This document shows, in pieces, positions 31,901-43,176 of a stretch of DNA of 64,000 nucleotides. A model generated the notes under the pieces. It did not search any database. It was not told the origin of the DNA and saw only the letters and a program-made list of their open reading frames with translations. How positions within the stretch are numbered: position 1 is the first letter of the stretch; the number at the start of each line of letters is the position of its first letter. Location: contig JAKEKT010000001.1 in assembly GCA_021495925.1 (NCBI GenBank), positions 124,001 to 188,000 on the forward strand, in the 5' to 3' direction. A program made the translations under genes and the position numbers. Source of the stretch: Diplodia intermedia (lineage: Eukaryota > Ascomycota > Dothideomycetes > Botryosphaeriales > Botryosphaeriaceae).

Positions 31901-34900
31901 GTCCGGCCGTCGTCAGAGCTTGTGGCTGCCGCCTCAGGGGTGCGCGCCGGCTAGCGCTCGAGCAGCACGCATGGGACACGAATTTCCTTCTCGAAGCCTG
32001 CCTTCTCGGGCGTAGCAGTCCGTCCAATTTCCGCACCGGGCGCCGCGGGGCCCGCCGCCGCCAGCTCGCGTTTCTCGAAGATTGCTGCTTCTGTCCTAGC
32101 CGGCGTGCGGAGCGGTGTGGTCGTCTGGGCAGTGCGCTGCCAGCGAACAGCGAGCGAGCTGGCAGCGCCCCACTGCCCGGATGCGCTGCGAGGCTCCCCG
32201 ACCACCAGCTGCGCGCGCCAAGCCGTCGATACTCGATCGGCCATCGTGCTGCCTCGTCTGCGCTGCCAGCAGCCATCCACGTCCGCCCAACTCCCGCCCA
32301 TCCGCGCGGCCCTCGACCCCCGGCGGGGCGCCGCCCACCTTCCGCGCCATGATCTCACCGCACTTCTCCAGACGCACTCACCGCACTCGTCCCCCAGAGC
32401 GGTCTGTCGCCTTCCTGTGTGCAGCCACCGGAAGCATTGGGCAGGGGTTCCCGTCAGGGACCAGCCGAAAGCAGGACGTGCAGGCGCCGCTGCTTCCTTC
32501 GCAACCTCATCTCCCCATCCTCGCTGCGAGTCATTGCAGTGACACATGGCTGCCCGCTGGCGCGCCAGGCCGCCGTCTGCCCAGCAGCAAGATCCCGATC
32601 GCGCAGCCTCCGGCGTCCGAGATCCTGGGGACGCATGCCTCGCCGACTGGCCTTCGGATCTTCTCTCGTGAACCCACCGGCTACGCGAGCGCCTGTGAGT
32701 TGGCAGTCAGACCGCCCGCTAGCCTAACCGGTCAGAGATTCTCTTCGTAACTGCTTCCTCAGAGGCCAAGCGGGGGACCGGTCCGCCACACCTTGACGCG
32801 GAAAGAGCGGATACCATACTTCTGCGGCTTCTTCCCTAGCCACTTGTGGCCTGTATTGGAACACGACCCGACGCTCAGGACGGCCGGCAGCGCGTGAGGC
32901 TGAACGGACATTGGCCCCGCTGGCCGTGGCGTTCGGTCCTGACGGGGTCCTCCCGGCTTCTCTACGTCTTCCAGAAGGGCCGAGGGGGCCTCGCCTCGCG
33001 CTGTGTGTTGGCAAGCGCTGCTGGACCCCCCTCTTTGGCCTTGGTGGCAGTTGGAAAGGGGTCTTGAAGGGGTCTTTGCCACCTCAGTGCTTGCGGGTAA
33101 GGCAGAGCAGCCGCACGAGAAGCGTGTCTAACCTGGATTCCCATGCATGAAACGCCGCAAGCCGCGTCCACAATTCGATCATATCGAACCAAGTGGCTCA
33201 GCCCAGCGGGAGAGCTGCAATCTTGCAGGTGTAGTCCAGTCTTCCCGGGCGACCTGGGCGGCAAGGCGTCCAATGCTCCCGCCGTGTGGCGGCGGCCTGT
33301 ATGGCTATGACAAGATGCGACCAACGCCGGCACCGCTGCCCGCGGTCCAGAGGGAAGGTCTTTCCGCTCAGTCCTGTCTACAAGCTTTGCCTCGTGCAGA
33401 CTCAGCCCTACGAACGGGAGGCAGATGGGACCTGCCAGATCACTAGCCACCACCAAGCCGTCAACGTCAGCAGTCTGCATTGACACACCCTTTAATATCG
33501 GGCACCCCGCACTCATTCTTATCCATGGCCGTAAGCAGGTTTCCTATCACCGTCTTAGCGCTTGGATGGCGTATTCACAGTACGGCATGACCAATCCTCT
33601 CGCAGGGCTGAACGTCACTTGACAGGTAAATCGTCATTTGCAGCCTTCATCTCCCATCCGCCCAGCTCCTTGGCCCTTCCACCGTCTACAGAGCATCTCA
33701 TGTCCCCAAAACCCGTCATCACGCAAGACGATTTCGCTGCTGCCTGAAGCCCTACCGGTAGGTCGAGACCGTAGATCAACGATCGAGGAAATTAGCGATG
33801 TGGATGCATTGACGCTGCGTCGTCAGAGCACAGGTTGAGCACCTACTGCTCCTATCAGACCACCCACAAGATGTTGAACGGCTCCACTATTAGTCGCTTG
33901 GGATAGCTGCATTGCAATGCGGTGGTACGACATGAAATCCGGGATTGCATACGCGGCAGCAACCGGACGGCGAACGCTACAATCTGAAAGGTAGGAGAAG
34001 ATCCGTTTCAAAAGACCCCACGTCGAAGGCCTAACCATACCGCCTTCCACCGTATCAGTCTTGCGGTTCGACGGGGGATGGGGCGGTTTCACATCCGGCA
34101 ATTTTCGTGCTGTTTGTTCAAACCACCGGCGCACCGACCTAGGCGGCGGTAGACTCTGACTGTGGTCCGACTACCACGCTTGTATCATGTTGGACTGCGC
34201 CCCGTGCTCGAAGGCGGTCCAGATGTGGACTGCTTCGCTAAGCAGCGATCCAAAGGCCTGACGTTCAGCTCAATGTTTAAGCTCTCGGCAGCGTGGGCGT
34301 CCCCCAGCTTCGCGGTAAATCGGATGGATCCCGGCCTCGTCGTCACCAGTACCGCACCGTGGCTCCTCCTCGTCGACCGTTTTGTCGCATTCGTATCTCT
34401 TTTCCTCTTTGTCGAGGATCGTCGTCGTCGTCCCCGAATCTCAACCATGATCGGCTGTCCCTTGAGAACAAGGAACATTCTAGATTGCATCGAGTGTGGC
34501 TCAAGGCTTTTGCAACACCGGTCAGACAGGCGAGGCAAGAGTTTGATTGCGGTGTGGAGAAACCCCAAGAAGGATGGAAGCTGTTTCACAATGGCACACA
34601 ATGCGACATCCCAGCATTGCCTTGATAGGCAACGAGTGGTCAGCCAGTTGACGTAAATTCTTAGTCGCCGGCAAGGGCGAGTGTGATGAGGTGCGTGAAG
34701 AGCCACCTATTAGTAGCCCCATGCTATGGATGTCAGGGACTTCGATTCGCACAGCTCTAGGTTGCCTTGTTTGCAAGCCGACCATCAGTTCTCAAAAAAG
34801 GACTAACTTGTGCCGTGCCAGGCAGCGCTGCTGTTCGAGAGACACAAAGCCGTGGAATACCTGCGTCATTTGGCGGATTGTTGTCTTATTACCCTGATGC

Positions 34901-36858
34901 CGCACTTCTTTTCTTCGTTGGTTCAGTTGCAACTGAGGCGCTCCCTTTCCGACCCAGATCGTAGCTGCGCTGATGCTGTGCTCTGTCAATTGATGTGCCT
35001 CATAGCCGATCCCGCGGTCTCCCAGTTCCCTGGCTAACCACCGGAAAACTTTCCGGGTCTAGCTGCGGCATGGCTCGTCTCTCTTTAATGTATTCTACAG
35101 ATGTCGACTTCCAGATGAAGGCACGCCTGTAGTAGCCCGTGTTTGAGGGCTGCACTCAATTACCACGTCCAGTTCAGTTTGATCTTTATACGACCCAAGA
35201 CATTGATAGAGTTATCAATGGATGAGATGATGAGAACGGATGACGTGCTGAAAATGTGGTACCCCATGACACAAGTGCCCGAGGACCATCAGTTTGTGCA
35301 ACCACGCGTGACGTTCAACGGAAAACTTAGCTGCAGGTACAGCTACTAGCCGCTGCAACGTACTGACCTCATAGAAGGTTTCGGCATGTCGGAGCTTGCC
35401 GCAATTTGCGTGGGACCGATGACGGAGCGTTACCGATGGACGGCTTTCTGTCCGTGAAACAAGTCGAACTGATTTGAGTTTTTTGTAGCTTGTTTTTTTC
35501 TCGCCCCTTCAAAAAACAATTGTTCAAACCATGCCAATTGCTATTCGCTCGCAATCAGCGGCAGATGGATCAATGCTTATGCCTTTGTCGGTACTCGTTG
35601 AGATACGGGTGAGCCGGTGTTGAGGCCGGGCAAGTCGAGCGTGAATTGTGACATTGGGGTGTCGAACACAGATGCCATTGGCACTGGGAAGTTGAAACAG
35701 GGCCGGCGGCTGGCGGACGCGCCACAGACAGGGCGGTGGCAGCGGCGTGCGGCACAGCAACAAGGCCAACAAGGGTCAAGGCTCATCCACACAGACTGGT
35801 GCGGGCGCCACGTGTGGCAAGCGGGACCTTTCTGGTGGGCGAGCTTGGGAGGGAACCGACGCCGGGGCCCGCGCCTCACCGCAGGGCTGAGGCGCGCGGG
35901 TGTGCGGGCGTGCTCGTCGAAAGTTTGGTTCAGGGCGGGCGCAGGGTCGTTCGTTCGAGAAGGAACAAAGTCGGCTGGGGCCCGCCTGGTGTCCGCGTCC
36001 GCGTCACGCCCTTCCCGCACACCCAAGCCGTTGTGTTTCCCGCCCGCACACGCCCCAGCTAAACTCAAAGCTGCGCACCATGCTTCTTCCGTTCTTCTTC
36101 GCCCTCCCGCACCGCAAAGTGCCGGATGCACGCGGTCCCACACCCTAATCCTCGCCCGTCCGCCCACACACCCCCCCTCCGAGCACACGCTTCTTCATGG
36201 GTGGGTGCAGCTGGCTCTGTGCGTCCCGCAACCGCTCTGGCCATTTCTGCTCACCTTTCCCACCCCCCGGTCGTGTGCTGAAAGCCTCCGAGTCATATCG
36301 AGCCGCGACCCGTCCGTCCATTCCTCCGTAAACCTAGCCGCTCCCGTTCTACCTGGCACCCAAACTCTCCCACACCAAGAAAGGCAATTGCAAACCCTCG
36401 AAGCAACCAAGTCTAGTCAAAGACACCACCCCGGCCGATCGAGTCTGCATCTGCGTCACACTCATCTCTTTTTCTTTTTTTAGCCTCGCACGAACGGACG
36501 AACCTTCGACGACGCCAGGCTTTCCGTATGGACGACGGCTCCATGTCGCTATATGTATGGCCTAATGTTCCTCGACGCCGGACTCGATAGGGCATGGCTA
36601 TCCCGCGACCGGAAGGTGAATGTCCTTAACTCAGCTGCACCATGCAAAAGAACCAGCGGGCCGGTTTTTATTCGCAATTTCATGCAGGTCACCCGCATCG
36701 CGCGGAGTGCCGACCGAGTATTCCGGTAGGAGATCTCGGTGTGCAAGACATCTTTATGTTTACTCGAGAGTTACTTCGCTTCGCAGGCGTTTGACGCCTG
36801 TGTGCGTGTGTGTATGCCTACACCGTCATTCCTCCCCTATTCTCTCTTTATCTTCACC
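28907..36858. other. About 8-kb region without convincing genes
   Basis: Upstream of the C2H2 factor. Up to roughly 33 kb it is very GC-rich and filled with mutually overlapping open frames on both strands (for example 30326-31090, 30975-31817, 31951-32750), none with recognisable domains, low-complexity-free sequence or sensible introns. From about 33 to 36.8 kb the composition becomes balanced and frames are short. I found no transposase or reverse-transcriptase motif and no long repeats by eye. A long regulatory region or decayed sequence are both possible. Confidence 0.5.
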
Positions 36859-37349
36859 ATGGTCCCTGGGAAAACGAAGGCCAGAAAGTCGAGGATCTCT
36901 ACGACCGAAGAACGTGCGGGGGCCTCCTCTAATTCGTTAATCCACACAAACACTAACCAGTTGTTTAACGAGATTACGGGGTTAGTAGGTTACATGATGG
37001 CCTACGAAAGATTAAATCCTTCAGGTAACATCTTGGAAGACATGCAGGCTCGTCCAATAGGACAGTTGAAGCACACGCCCTGACGTAAGGGCGTAGCACT
37101 GTACAAGATGTCGAAATATCGGCTCTAATTAACCATGACAGTCGAGTGGAGTGAGCATGATTACGACATATCCTTCCATATCTCACAGTAATCGAAGAAC
37201 TCGCAGAACGATTAAAAAGTAACCAAATGTTATTATATCTGTCTCCACAAACAAAACTTTCTCATCTCTTAGCTAAAAGTTCCAATCAACGCCAGCAACT
37301 ATCTACACAAGGTATAATACAAGTACTTCCCTGCTGCTGCATCATTTAA
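36859..37349 (+). CDS. Possible small spliced gene, 108 residues, unknown
   Basis: Weakly supported. ATG at 36859 in a good context (TTCACCATGG). Proposed exons 36859-37024 and 37189-37349 around a 164-bp intron with GTAACA donor and CTCACAG acceptor; the join is in frame and reads YERLNPS-VIEELAERLKS. The product has a basic N-terminus (PGKTKARKSR), then a helical-looking part (NQLFNEITGLVGYMMAYERL, EELAERLKSNQMLLYL, KLSHLLAKS) and ends at TAA 37347-37349. Without splicing the first frame stops at 37083. Codons are much more A/T-ending than in the neighbours. I do not recognise a family. It is convergent with flavohaemoglobin, stopping 161 bp from it. Confidence 0.4.
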
Positions 37350-37464
37350 ACAAGAGCAATGAGAGGGGGGGAATCTAAAAACATATGCGCCAATCTCCCC
37401 CCGCAGTCAAAACAAGCAACCTCCACTTCCCTATCATACAACTCCCATCTTTCCCTCTCCACCA

Positions 37465-37497
37465 ACACACACACACACACACTCTCTCTCTCTCTCT
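37465..37497. repeat. (AC)9(TC)7 compound microsatellite
   Basis: AC dinucleotides at 37465-37482 followed directly by TC dinucleotides to 37497, immediately beyond the flavohaemoglobin stop codon (its 3' UTR). Confidence 0.95.
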
Positions 37498-37510
37498 CCC
37501 TCCATCTCTC

Positions 37511-38755
37511 TCAAGCCTTCGGCACGCCCCCCGTCCCAAACAACTCCAAGTGCACCCTCTCCTCGTCCACCCCCAGCGCCTGCAAGCCCTTCTGCACATC
37601 GACCATGAAGCGCTCGGGGCCGCACACGTAGTACCGCGCGCGCTTATCGCCCACGAACAGATCCCTCTCGGCGTCCAACTTGGCCAGCTCCAGGCGGCCG
37701 GCGACGTCGTAGTCGCGGCCGCGCACGTCGGCGTCGGCCGGGCGCGAGACGAACAGCGTCTTGCGCACGTTGGGGCGCGTCGCGGCGAGATGGTTGATGT
37801 GGGGGGCGAAGGCGCGGGCGGCGGTGGTGCGGGCGGCGTGGATCCAGGAGATGGGACGGGAGGTGTCTGCTTCTGCGACCAGGGAGTTGAGGATGGACGT
37901 GAGGGCCGTCAGGCCGACGCCGGCGCCGAGCAGGACGATCGGGGCGGCGGCGGGCACGGCGGCGGCGTCGAAGCAGAAGTCGCCGTAGGGGTGCGAGACG
38001 CGGATGATGTCCCCTTCGCGCTTGGCCGCGTGCAGCACGTTGGACACGTAGCCGGGGTGGGCGACGCCGCCATCGTCGACGCCCGGCTCGCGCTTGACGC
38101 TGATGCGGTAGTGCGACGGGTGCGGCGCGTCCGAGAGCGAGTACTGGCGGGCCTGGAGGTACTCGAGGCCGGGGACGCGGGCCTGGATGGAGACGTACTG
38201 GCCGGGGAGGAAGGCGGGCAGCGGCTTGCCGTCGACGGGGACGAGGTGGAACGACGTGATGTCGTCCGCCTCGGGCTGCTTGCGGGCGATGCGGAAGTCG
38301 CGCCAGTCGGTCCAGCCGGCGGCGCGCCCGTACAGCTCGGCCTCCTTGCCGATCATGATGTCGGCCAGCTGCCGGTACGCGGCGGCCCAGGCGTCGTGGA
38401 CGGCGGGCGTCAGGGCGGCGCCGAGGACCTCCTGCATGGCGGCCAGCAGGTATGTGCCGACGACGCCGTAGTGCTCGGGCTGGATGTGCAGCGAGGCGTG
38501 CTTCTGGCAGATGAGCTCGACGGCGGGCGCGAGCACGCCCAGGTCGTCGATGTTGGAGGCGTAGGCGTAGAGGGACATGGCCAGGGCGCGCGGCTGGTGG
38601 CCTGTGGCCTGGTGCGTGTTGCTGAAGATGTTGTTGAGGTCGGGGTTCTCGCGCAGCATGTTGGCGTAGAAGCGGGTGGTGATGGTGTTGCCGTGCTCGG
38701 CGAGGATGGGCACGGTGGCCTTGATGATTTTGGCTTGGTCGGGAGTCAAAGGCAT
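37511..38755 (-). CDS. Flavohaemoglobin (nitric oxide dioxygenase)
   Basis: Converts NO plus O2 and NAD(P)H to nitrate; protects against nitrosative stress. Intronless, 414 residues, full length. Globin domain about 1-140 with proximal haem His86 (ICQKHASL), distal Tyr30 (B10) and Gln54 (E7), the residues that define the dioxygenase active site. FAD domain about 150-260 with ARQYSLS and GYVSNVLH. NAD domain about 265-414 with GAGVGLTA, YYVCGPERFM and the C-terminal LELFG. The sequence ends GTGGVPKA, slightly off the usual FGP pattern. No targeting signal at the N-terminus (MPLTPDQAKII), so the cytosolic form. The upstream side is a 1.7-kb divergent region shared with the galactanase. The aspergilli have such a gene named fhbA and yeast YHB1; which paralogue this is cannot be told. 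Confidence 0.95.
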   Translation of the reverse strand: MPLTPDQAKIIKATVPILAEHGNTITTRFYANMLRENPDLNNIFSNTHQATGHQPRALAMSLYAYASNIDDLGVLAPAVELICQKHASLHIQPEHYGVVGTYLLAAMQEVLGAALTPAVHDAWAAAYRQLADIMIGKEAELYGRAAGWTDWRDFRIARKQPEADDITSFHLVPVDGKPLPAFLPGQYVSIQARVPGLEYLQARQYSLSDAPHPSHYRISVKREPGVDDGGVAHPGYVSNVLHAAKREGDIIRVSHPYGDFCFDAAAVPAAAPIVLLGAGVGLTALTSILNSLVAEADTSRPISWIHAARTTAARAFAPHINHLAATRPNVRKTLFVSRPADADVRGRDYDVAGRLELAKLDAERDLFVGDKRARYYVCGPERFMVDVQKGLQALGVDEERVHLELFGTGGVPKA

Positions 38756-40428
38756 GGCTGTGATGTGCCCGGGGGGAGGAGTGTTGGAAGATATGATATA
38801 TGTTTAGGCTGGTTGGGTATGCGCTGTGATGTAATAGGGCGGCCTTGGGAGACTTTGCAGGCTTCTTATACACGGATACAGGCCATAGACTCCGCGGACA
38901 TGCAGAAAAGCAGCAGAGCGAGCAGCGGAATCCTTTCGATGCGGATGACCATTGTGTCACTCCACCAGGCGTAATACTTCCCTTGGGGGAGAAGCTCGAG
39001 CGCAGCTAGCGCACGGTATTTTCGGCAGCACAGGTGTCGGCGGCCACGAAAAACAGCGCAGGAGGCAGGAGATAGAGCTGATTCAGCGACGGCTCAGGGC
39101 AGCCGTTAAGCTAACGGAGCGGGCCTATAGCAGCGGTTGTAGTTACGCGATTTCCGGTGCGGAACGGAAGCGCGAGCTCAGCATGGCGCAAATGTCAGCA
39201 TGTGGATTAGTAGAGGAGAGAAAGAAGCGGCCGGCGGAGACGCCTTCTCCGCGGAGATGCGGAGACAGGCGGAGAACGGCCAGCATTTGCGGCTCGGCCA
39301 AGGGCAGATGCGGTTCCGCGGACGCGTGGGGTTTCTTGCTCGGGCTCGGGGAGACGGAAGATTGCGGAGGCCATAATTAGACGCAGGATGGACACTGACG
39401 ATGATGGATGTGGTGTTGAAGGAAGTTGTTCGATTGGGGAAGTGCGGGGAGCAAACTTCGGCCACCACTTTGCTCCGCTCACCCTGTCGCCCCCTGCTGT
39501 CTCGTTCATCGCCAACACACGACAACCTCATCTTCGCAGACACGCGTCCATCTGGCAATGCAATCCGGCCCCGTCTACAACTTGTCCCTTCACTCGCTCT
39601 CAGTGCTGTCCTGCGACCGTGTTCGAGTCACGCAATTGGATACAAATTCCCCTTGGCTCTAACGTCCCTTGACTGCCACCTTCCGCCATTTGAGCCTCCG
39701 TCCAGGCGTGAGCAATCAGTGGTCACGATTGTAGCCCAGCACCCTTGTTCTATCTGCGCTCGACGCAAAGCAGCAGAAGACATTACTATCAAAGCAGACC
39801 ATCTGGTCGTGAGGCCGGCCACCAATAGGTAGCGTCTCTCGCTAGGAAGAAAATTCGGCCGAAAGCTCAGTTCGCAGCTTAAAGCTGGCTTCATCTGAGT
39901 CAGAGTCCATCTTCATGTCCGTCATGGGACTCGTTGGTGTCTGGAAAGCCCCGGACCCGAGCATGCACCAAGCTTCTAGCGTCCGGGTAAATGCAGCCCA
40001 TGGAGATTGTGGCGTCGCCACCTCCACAACCGAGCATCTGAAAGAATTGATCTTTGTCGCTGGAGTGCACATGGTTTTGGTATGCGGATGATCGCCGTGT
40101 GCTGTGTCGGAACGAGATGCAATTCTGCAAGCATGGCTAGCGGCGATCAGCTCCATGCGAACCATCCAAGTGCTCGGTTACTGAGGTTTGACAGCTTCCT
40201 CTTCGGGAAAGTATCCGAGTGCGGGGCTCCACATTTGGGCTTGCCTTCGAGTGAGCCGCACTAGTATACGACATTTTCACCACTACATCGTCGCCAATTG
40301 GAGGAATTTCTCCAACCGCAGCTCTAGGCTCGTTGGAACCGGCTCAGATCCAGGCCTATAAGAAGAGCATGCATCTCCTCCCTTGTCCCTACAGCAGATC
40401 TTAACTTTCTCCCCACATCAACATAACC
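38756..40428. other. Divergent intergenic region, flavohaemoglobin / galactanase
   Basis: 1673 bp. Contains the two promoters. An A/T-rich GATATGATATATG stretch at about 38789-38801 lies just upstream of the flavohaemoglobin ATG. Short open frames around 39178-39890 look random. No gene recognised. Confidence 0.5.
40357..40363 (+). promoter_or_regulatory. TATA box of the galactanase gene
   Basis: TATAAGA 66 bp before the ATG. The interval is short and pyrimidine-rich with CAACATAACC just before the start, typical of highly expressed fungal genes. A CCAAT box is at 40294-40298 and one CreA-type GCGGGG at 40221-40226. Confidence 0.6.
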
Positions 40429-41630
40429 ATGCTTATCACGAAGCTCGTCACTGTGGGCTCTGTTCTGCTCTCCGGGGCAGCCGCCGCCCCGAAGCCCGCT
40501 CCCCTATTCTACAAGGGACATGATCTCTCCTCTCTGAAGATCATGGAGGAGGGCGGTGTCATTTACAAGGACACTGCAAAGAACAACGAGACCCGGCCGG
40601 CTGAGGACATCCTTGGCGATGGCGGCATGAACACTGTCCGTCTCAGGTCCGCCCATCCCATCCACCCCAACGCAAGGTTTGAAGCTGACCAGAAGCCAGG
40701 CTATGGGTCGACCCTATCCCCGGCCAGTACGACCTGGCCTACATCCTCGACCTCGCAAAGCGCTTCGCCAGCAAAGGGTACCACATCTACCTCGACTACC
40801 ACTTCTCCGACACGTGGGCGGACCCGCAGCACAACAACGCGCCCGCCGCCTGGCCCACGACGCTGCCGGAGCTCTCGACGACGATCCGCGCCTACGTCAA
40901 CACCACGCTCCACGCCTTCTCGGCCGCCGGCGTCGACCTCTCCATCGTCTCGCTGGGCAACGAGGTGCGCCACGGCATGGTCTGGCCGCTCGGCTACGTC
41001 GACGTCGACGCCTTCGCCTCGGACCGCGCGCGCGCCGCCAACTTCACCGGGCTCGCCACCATCTACTCGGCCGCGCGCGCGGGCGTGCGGGACGCCGCGG
41101 CGTCCGGCGTGCGCAGGCCGGACGTCATGATCCACGTCGACAACGGGTGGAACGTCACGCTGCAGGAGACGTGGTTCGCGGCCCTCGTCGACACGGGGCT
41201 CGTGTCGGCCGCCGACTGGGACGTCTTCGGCTTCTCCTTCTACCCCTTCTACGGCACCCAGGCCACCTTTGCCAACCTCAAGAAGAGCCTGACCACCATG
41301 TCGCGCAAGTACAAGAAGCCGGTTCAGGTCGTCGAGACGGATTACCCCGTCCTGTGCTCGGGCACGTGGGGCCCCGTGCCAGACCTCAGCGAGCCGTCGG
41401 TGCCGGTGAGCGTCGAGGGCCAGATCGAGTGGGTGCGCAAGGTGATTGATGTCGTGCGCAGGGTGCCCGAGGGCCGCGGCACGGGCGTGCATTATTGGGA
41501 GCCGGCGTGGACGAATTTGACCAGCTTGGGGAGTGCGTGTGACGATGCGATTCTGTTCGACGCCGATTATAGCACCTTCCCGACGACGTATGCGTATTCT
41601 CGGAAGTCAGTGGCTATGTTTAACTACTAA
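40429..41630 (+). CDS. Secreted arabinogalactan endo-beta-1,4-galactanase (GH53)
   Basis: Retaining glycosidase that cuts beta-1,4-galactan side chains of pectin type I arabinogalactan; secreted. Exons 40429-40646 and 40700-41630, 382 residues; the 53-bp intron (GTCCGC..AGCCAG) joins NTVRLR to LWVDPIPGQYD. A signal peptide is clear (MLITKLVTVGSVLLSGAAAA, then APKPAP). GH53 elements: FYKGHDLSSLK, LDYHFSDTWADP, general acid/base Glu161 in SLGNEVRHG, and nucleophile Glu285 in VVETDYP; DWDVFGFSFYPFY lies between. Several Asn-X-Thr sites. It is about 45 residues longer than the classical Aspergillus enzyme, mainly within the loops. The promoter has TATA, CCAAT and one CreA-like site, consistent with carbon-controlled expression. 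Confidence 0.94.
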
Positions 41631-41929
41631 TTTAATGGTAATGTTGTGTGGATAGGGGATTAACGGAGCTTGGTGTATGCCTTCACGGACGCTTTGTTTT
41701 TTTCCCCCCCAAACTAATGTAAGCAGAACGGGTCTGCGTCTTGACTGAACGGTTCGGCTTCCGAAAAATTGAAAAGCTTATCAATGAAACTGCCCTCTGA
41801 AAAAGTAAACACGGCATTGAGACATTGTACATGGCTTTCCCTTCTACGCCATACAAGGATTAATAATCCTGCAATCGATACCATGCGTCATCTGCGTTCG
41901 TGAGTCGACACCATCCAACGCTTTGAAGT

Positions 41930-42608
41930 ATGAGTCTATACGGCCGAAACCCCACTTCGGAATTCGGAAACGTGACAACAGCGGAGTTTGAGATGATGAG
42001 TCAAATCAACGGCAGTTCCACATTCGGTAGTTCCACCCTAAGCATCTCCAAAAAAAAAAAAAAAAGAGGGGGAAGAAGGGGAAGATGGATGGGGGAGGGA
42101 AGGTTGGGGGGAGGGAAAGTTGAGGGGTTTAGTGTGCCCGGGGCGGAGGATGCGGAGGGGTGGCCGAGGTTCGCGGTGGGGGAAATTGTGGAGGAGGAGG
42201 TGAGGGTGTTGAGGGAGGCGAGGGAGAAGGTGTCTGGGGTGGAGAGTAGGGATTCTTGGTGTAAGTGGTTGACTGGTATCCTCCCCCCTCTTTCAGGTGC
42301 TGCTTTTCCCATGCTCGTTTCTCGTGGAGGTGACGCGAGAGCTTATTTGCGTGCAAGACCTCTCCGCGTTGGCTTGCCATCCGGACTTTCAGGGAAGGGG
42401 CTTGGGTGCTGCCTTGGTGCGATGGGGGATGGCGCAGGCTAAGGATAGTGTGCCGGTGTACTTGGAAGTTACTCCGGCGAGGAGGGTTTTGTATACCAAG
42501 TTGGGGTTTGAGGTTGTTGCTGAGTACGACTTTTCGAGGTTCATTCCGGACGGAGGGCAGTATGTGCTTGCGTGCATGCTGTGGGAGCCAGGTCATAAGG
42601 GGCAGTAA
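41930..42608 (+). CDS. GNAT-family N-acetyltransferase, apparently missing its N-terminal half
   Basis: The C-terminal part of a fungal GNAT acetyltransferase is unmistakable. Proposed exons 41930-42260 and 42358-42608 (193 residues): a GTAAGT donor at 42261 and a CAAG acceptor at 42357 rebuild SWYLSALACHPDFQGRGLG, i.e. the WYL motif followed by the acetyl-CoA-binding Q-x-x-G-x-G loop (QGRGLG). Then come VYLEVTPARRVLYTKLGFE. Recognisable sequence starts only at about 42120 (FSVPGAEDAEGWP..EEEVRVLREARE). Before it the frame runs through an A16 tract (42050-42065) coding Lys, and through Gly/Arg-rich filler; the usual N-terminal strands and the first ~90 residues of the family are absent upstream. 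Either a 5'-truncated relic or a gene whose true 5' exon I cannot find. Acceptor substrate unknown. Confidence 0.6.
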
Positions 42609-43176
42609 ACTAATTCTATTCCGAAGGTGGGCCCTTTTCCATTTCAAGGTTGTTTAGATCTTTATTGTGGATTGATACTGATACCAGAACGTTACAGATG
42701 TTCAAAATGAAGATTAGGGACTAATTGTCATGATATCTAAAGTGACGAATAGGTCTCGAAGTCAAGAGGGTTTCTGAAATAACGCAACTGCGACTAAAGA
42801 GCACTCTCCTTGGCTGAAATTCCGCGCTCCAAGCCCCCAGTGCAGATGTGATGCGATTGGGCAACGTGGTCCTGCATGTCATCAGCCCCGCTCAGCTGCG
42901 GCCTTCCTTCTCAGCCTCGATCACCACTACACTCTTTCTCGCAAACTTCGAGCCACCATGACCATAACTCTATGCTGAACCACGCTGAGCTCATCCGCTT
43001 GTCAACAATATCTGGTCGGTGATACGTACGAAAGGTGCATATGAACTGCCAGCCCTCTCAGCGTTGTAGGAGTCAGCTAAAGCGCCCGACAGAAGCGATT
43101 TTGAAACAGCAACGACGGCATTGTCGACTGAGTGCGACACTTCGAAAACAAGAAAGCGAGAAAGCAGCTCGGAGAT
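42609..43176. other. Intergenic, GNAT to kinase
   Basis: 568 bp, AT-richer than average. Holds the kinase promoter. No gene seen. Confidence 0.55.

Noticed and set aside
30326..32750. Several 150-280-codon open frames overlapping on both strands
   Set aside because: Expected from very high GC (few stops). They overlap each other, have no domains and no consistent splice structure.
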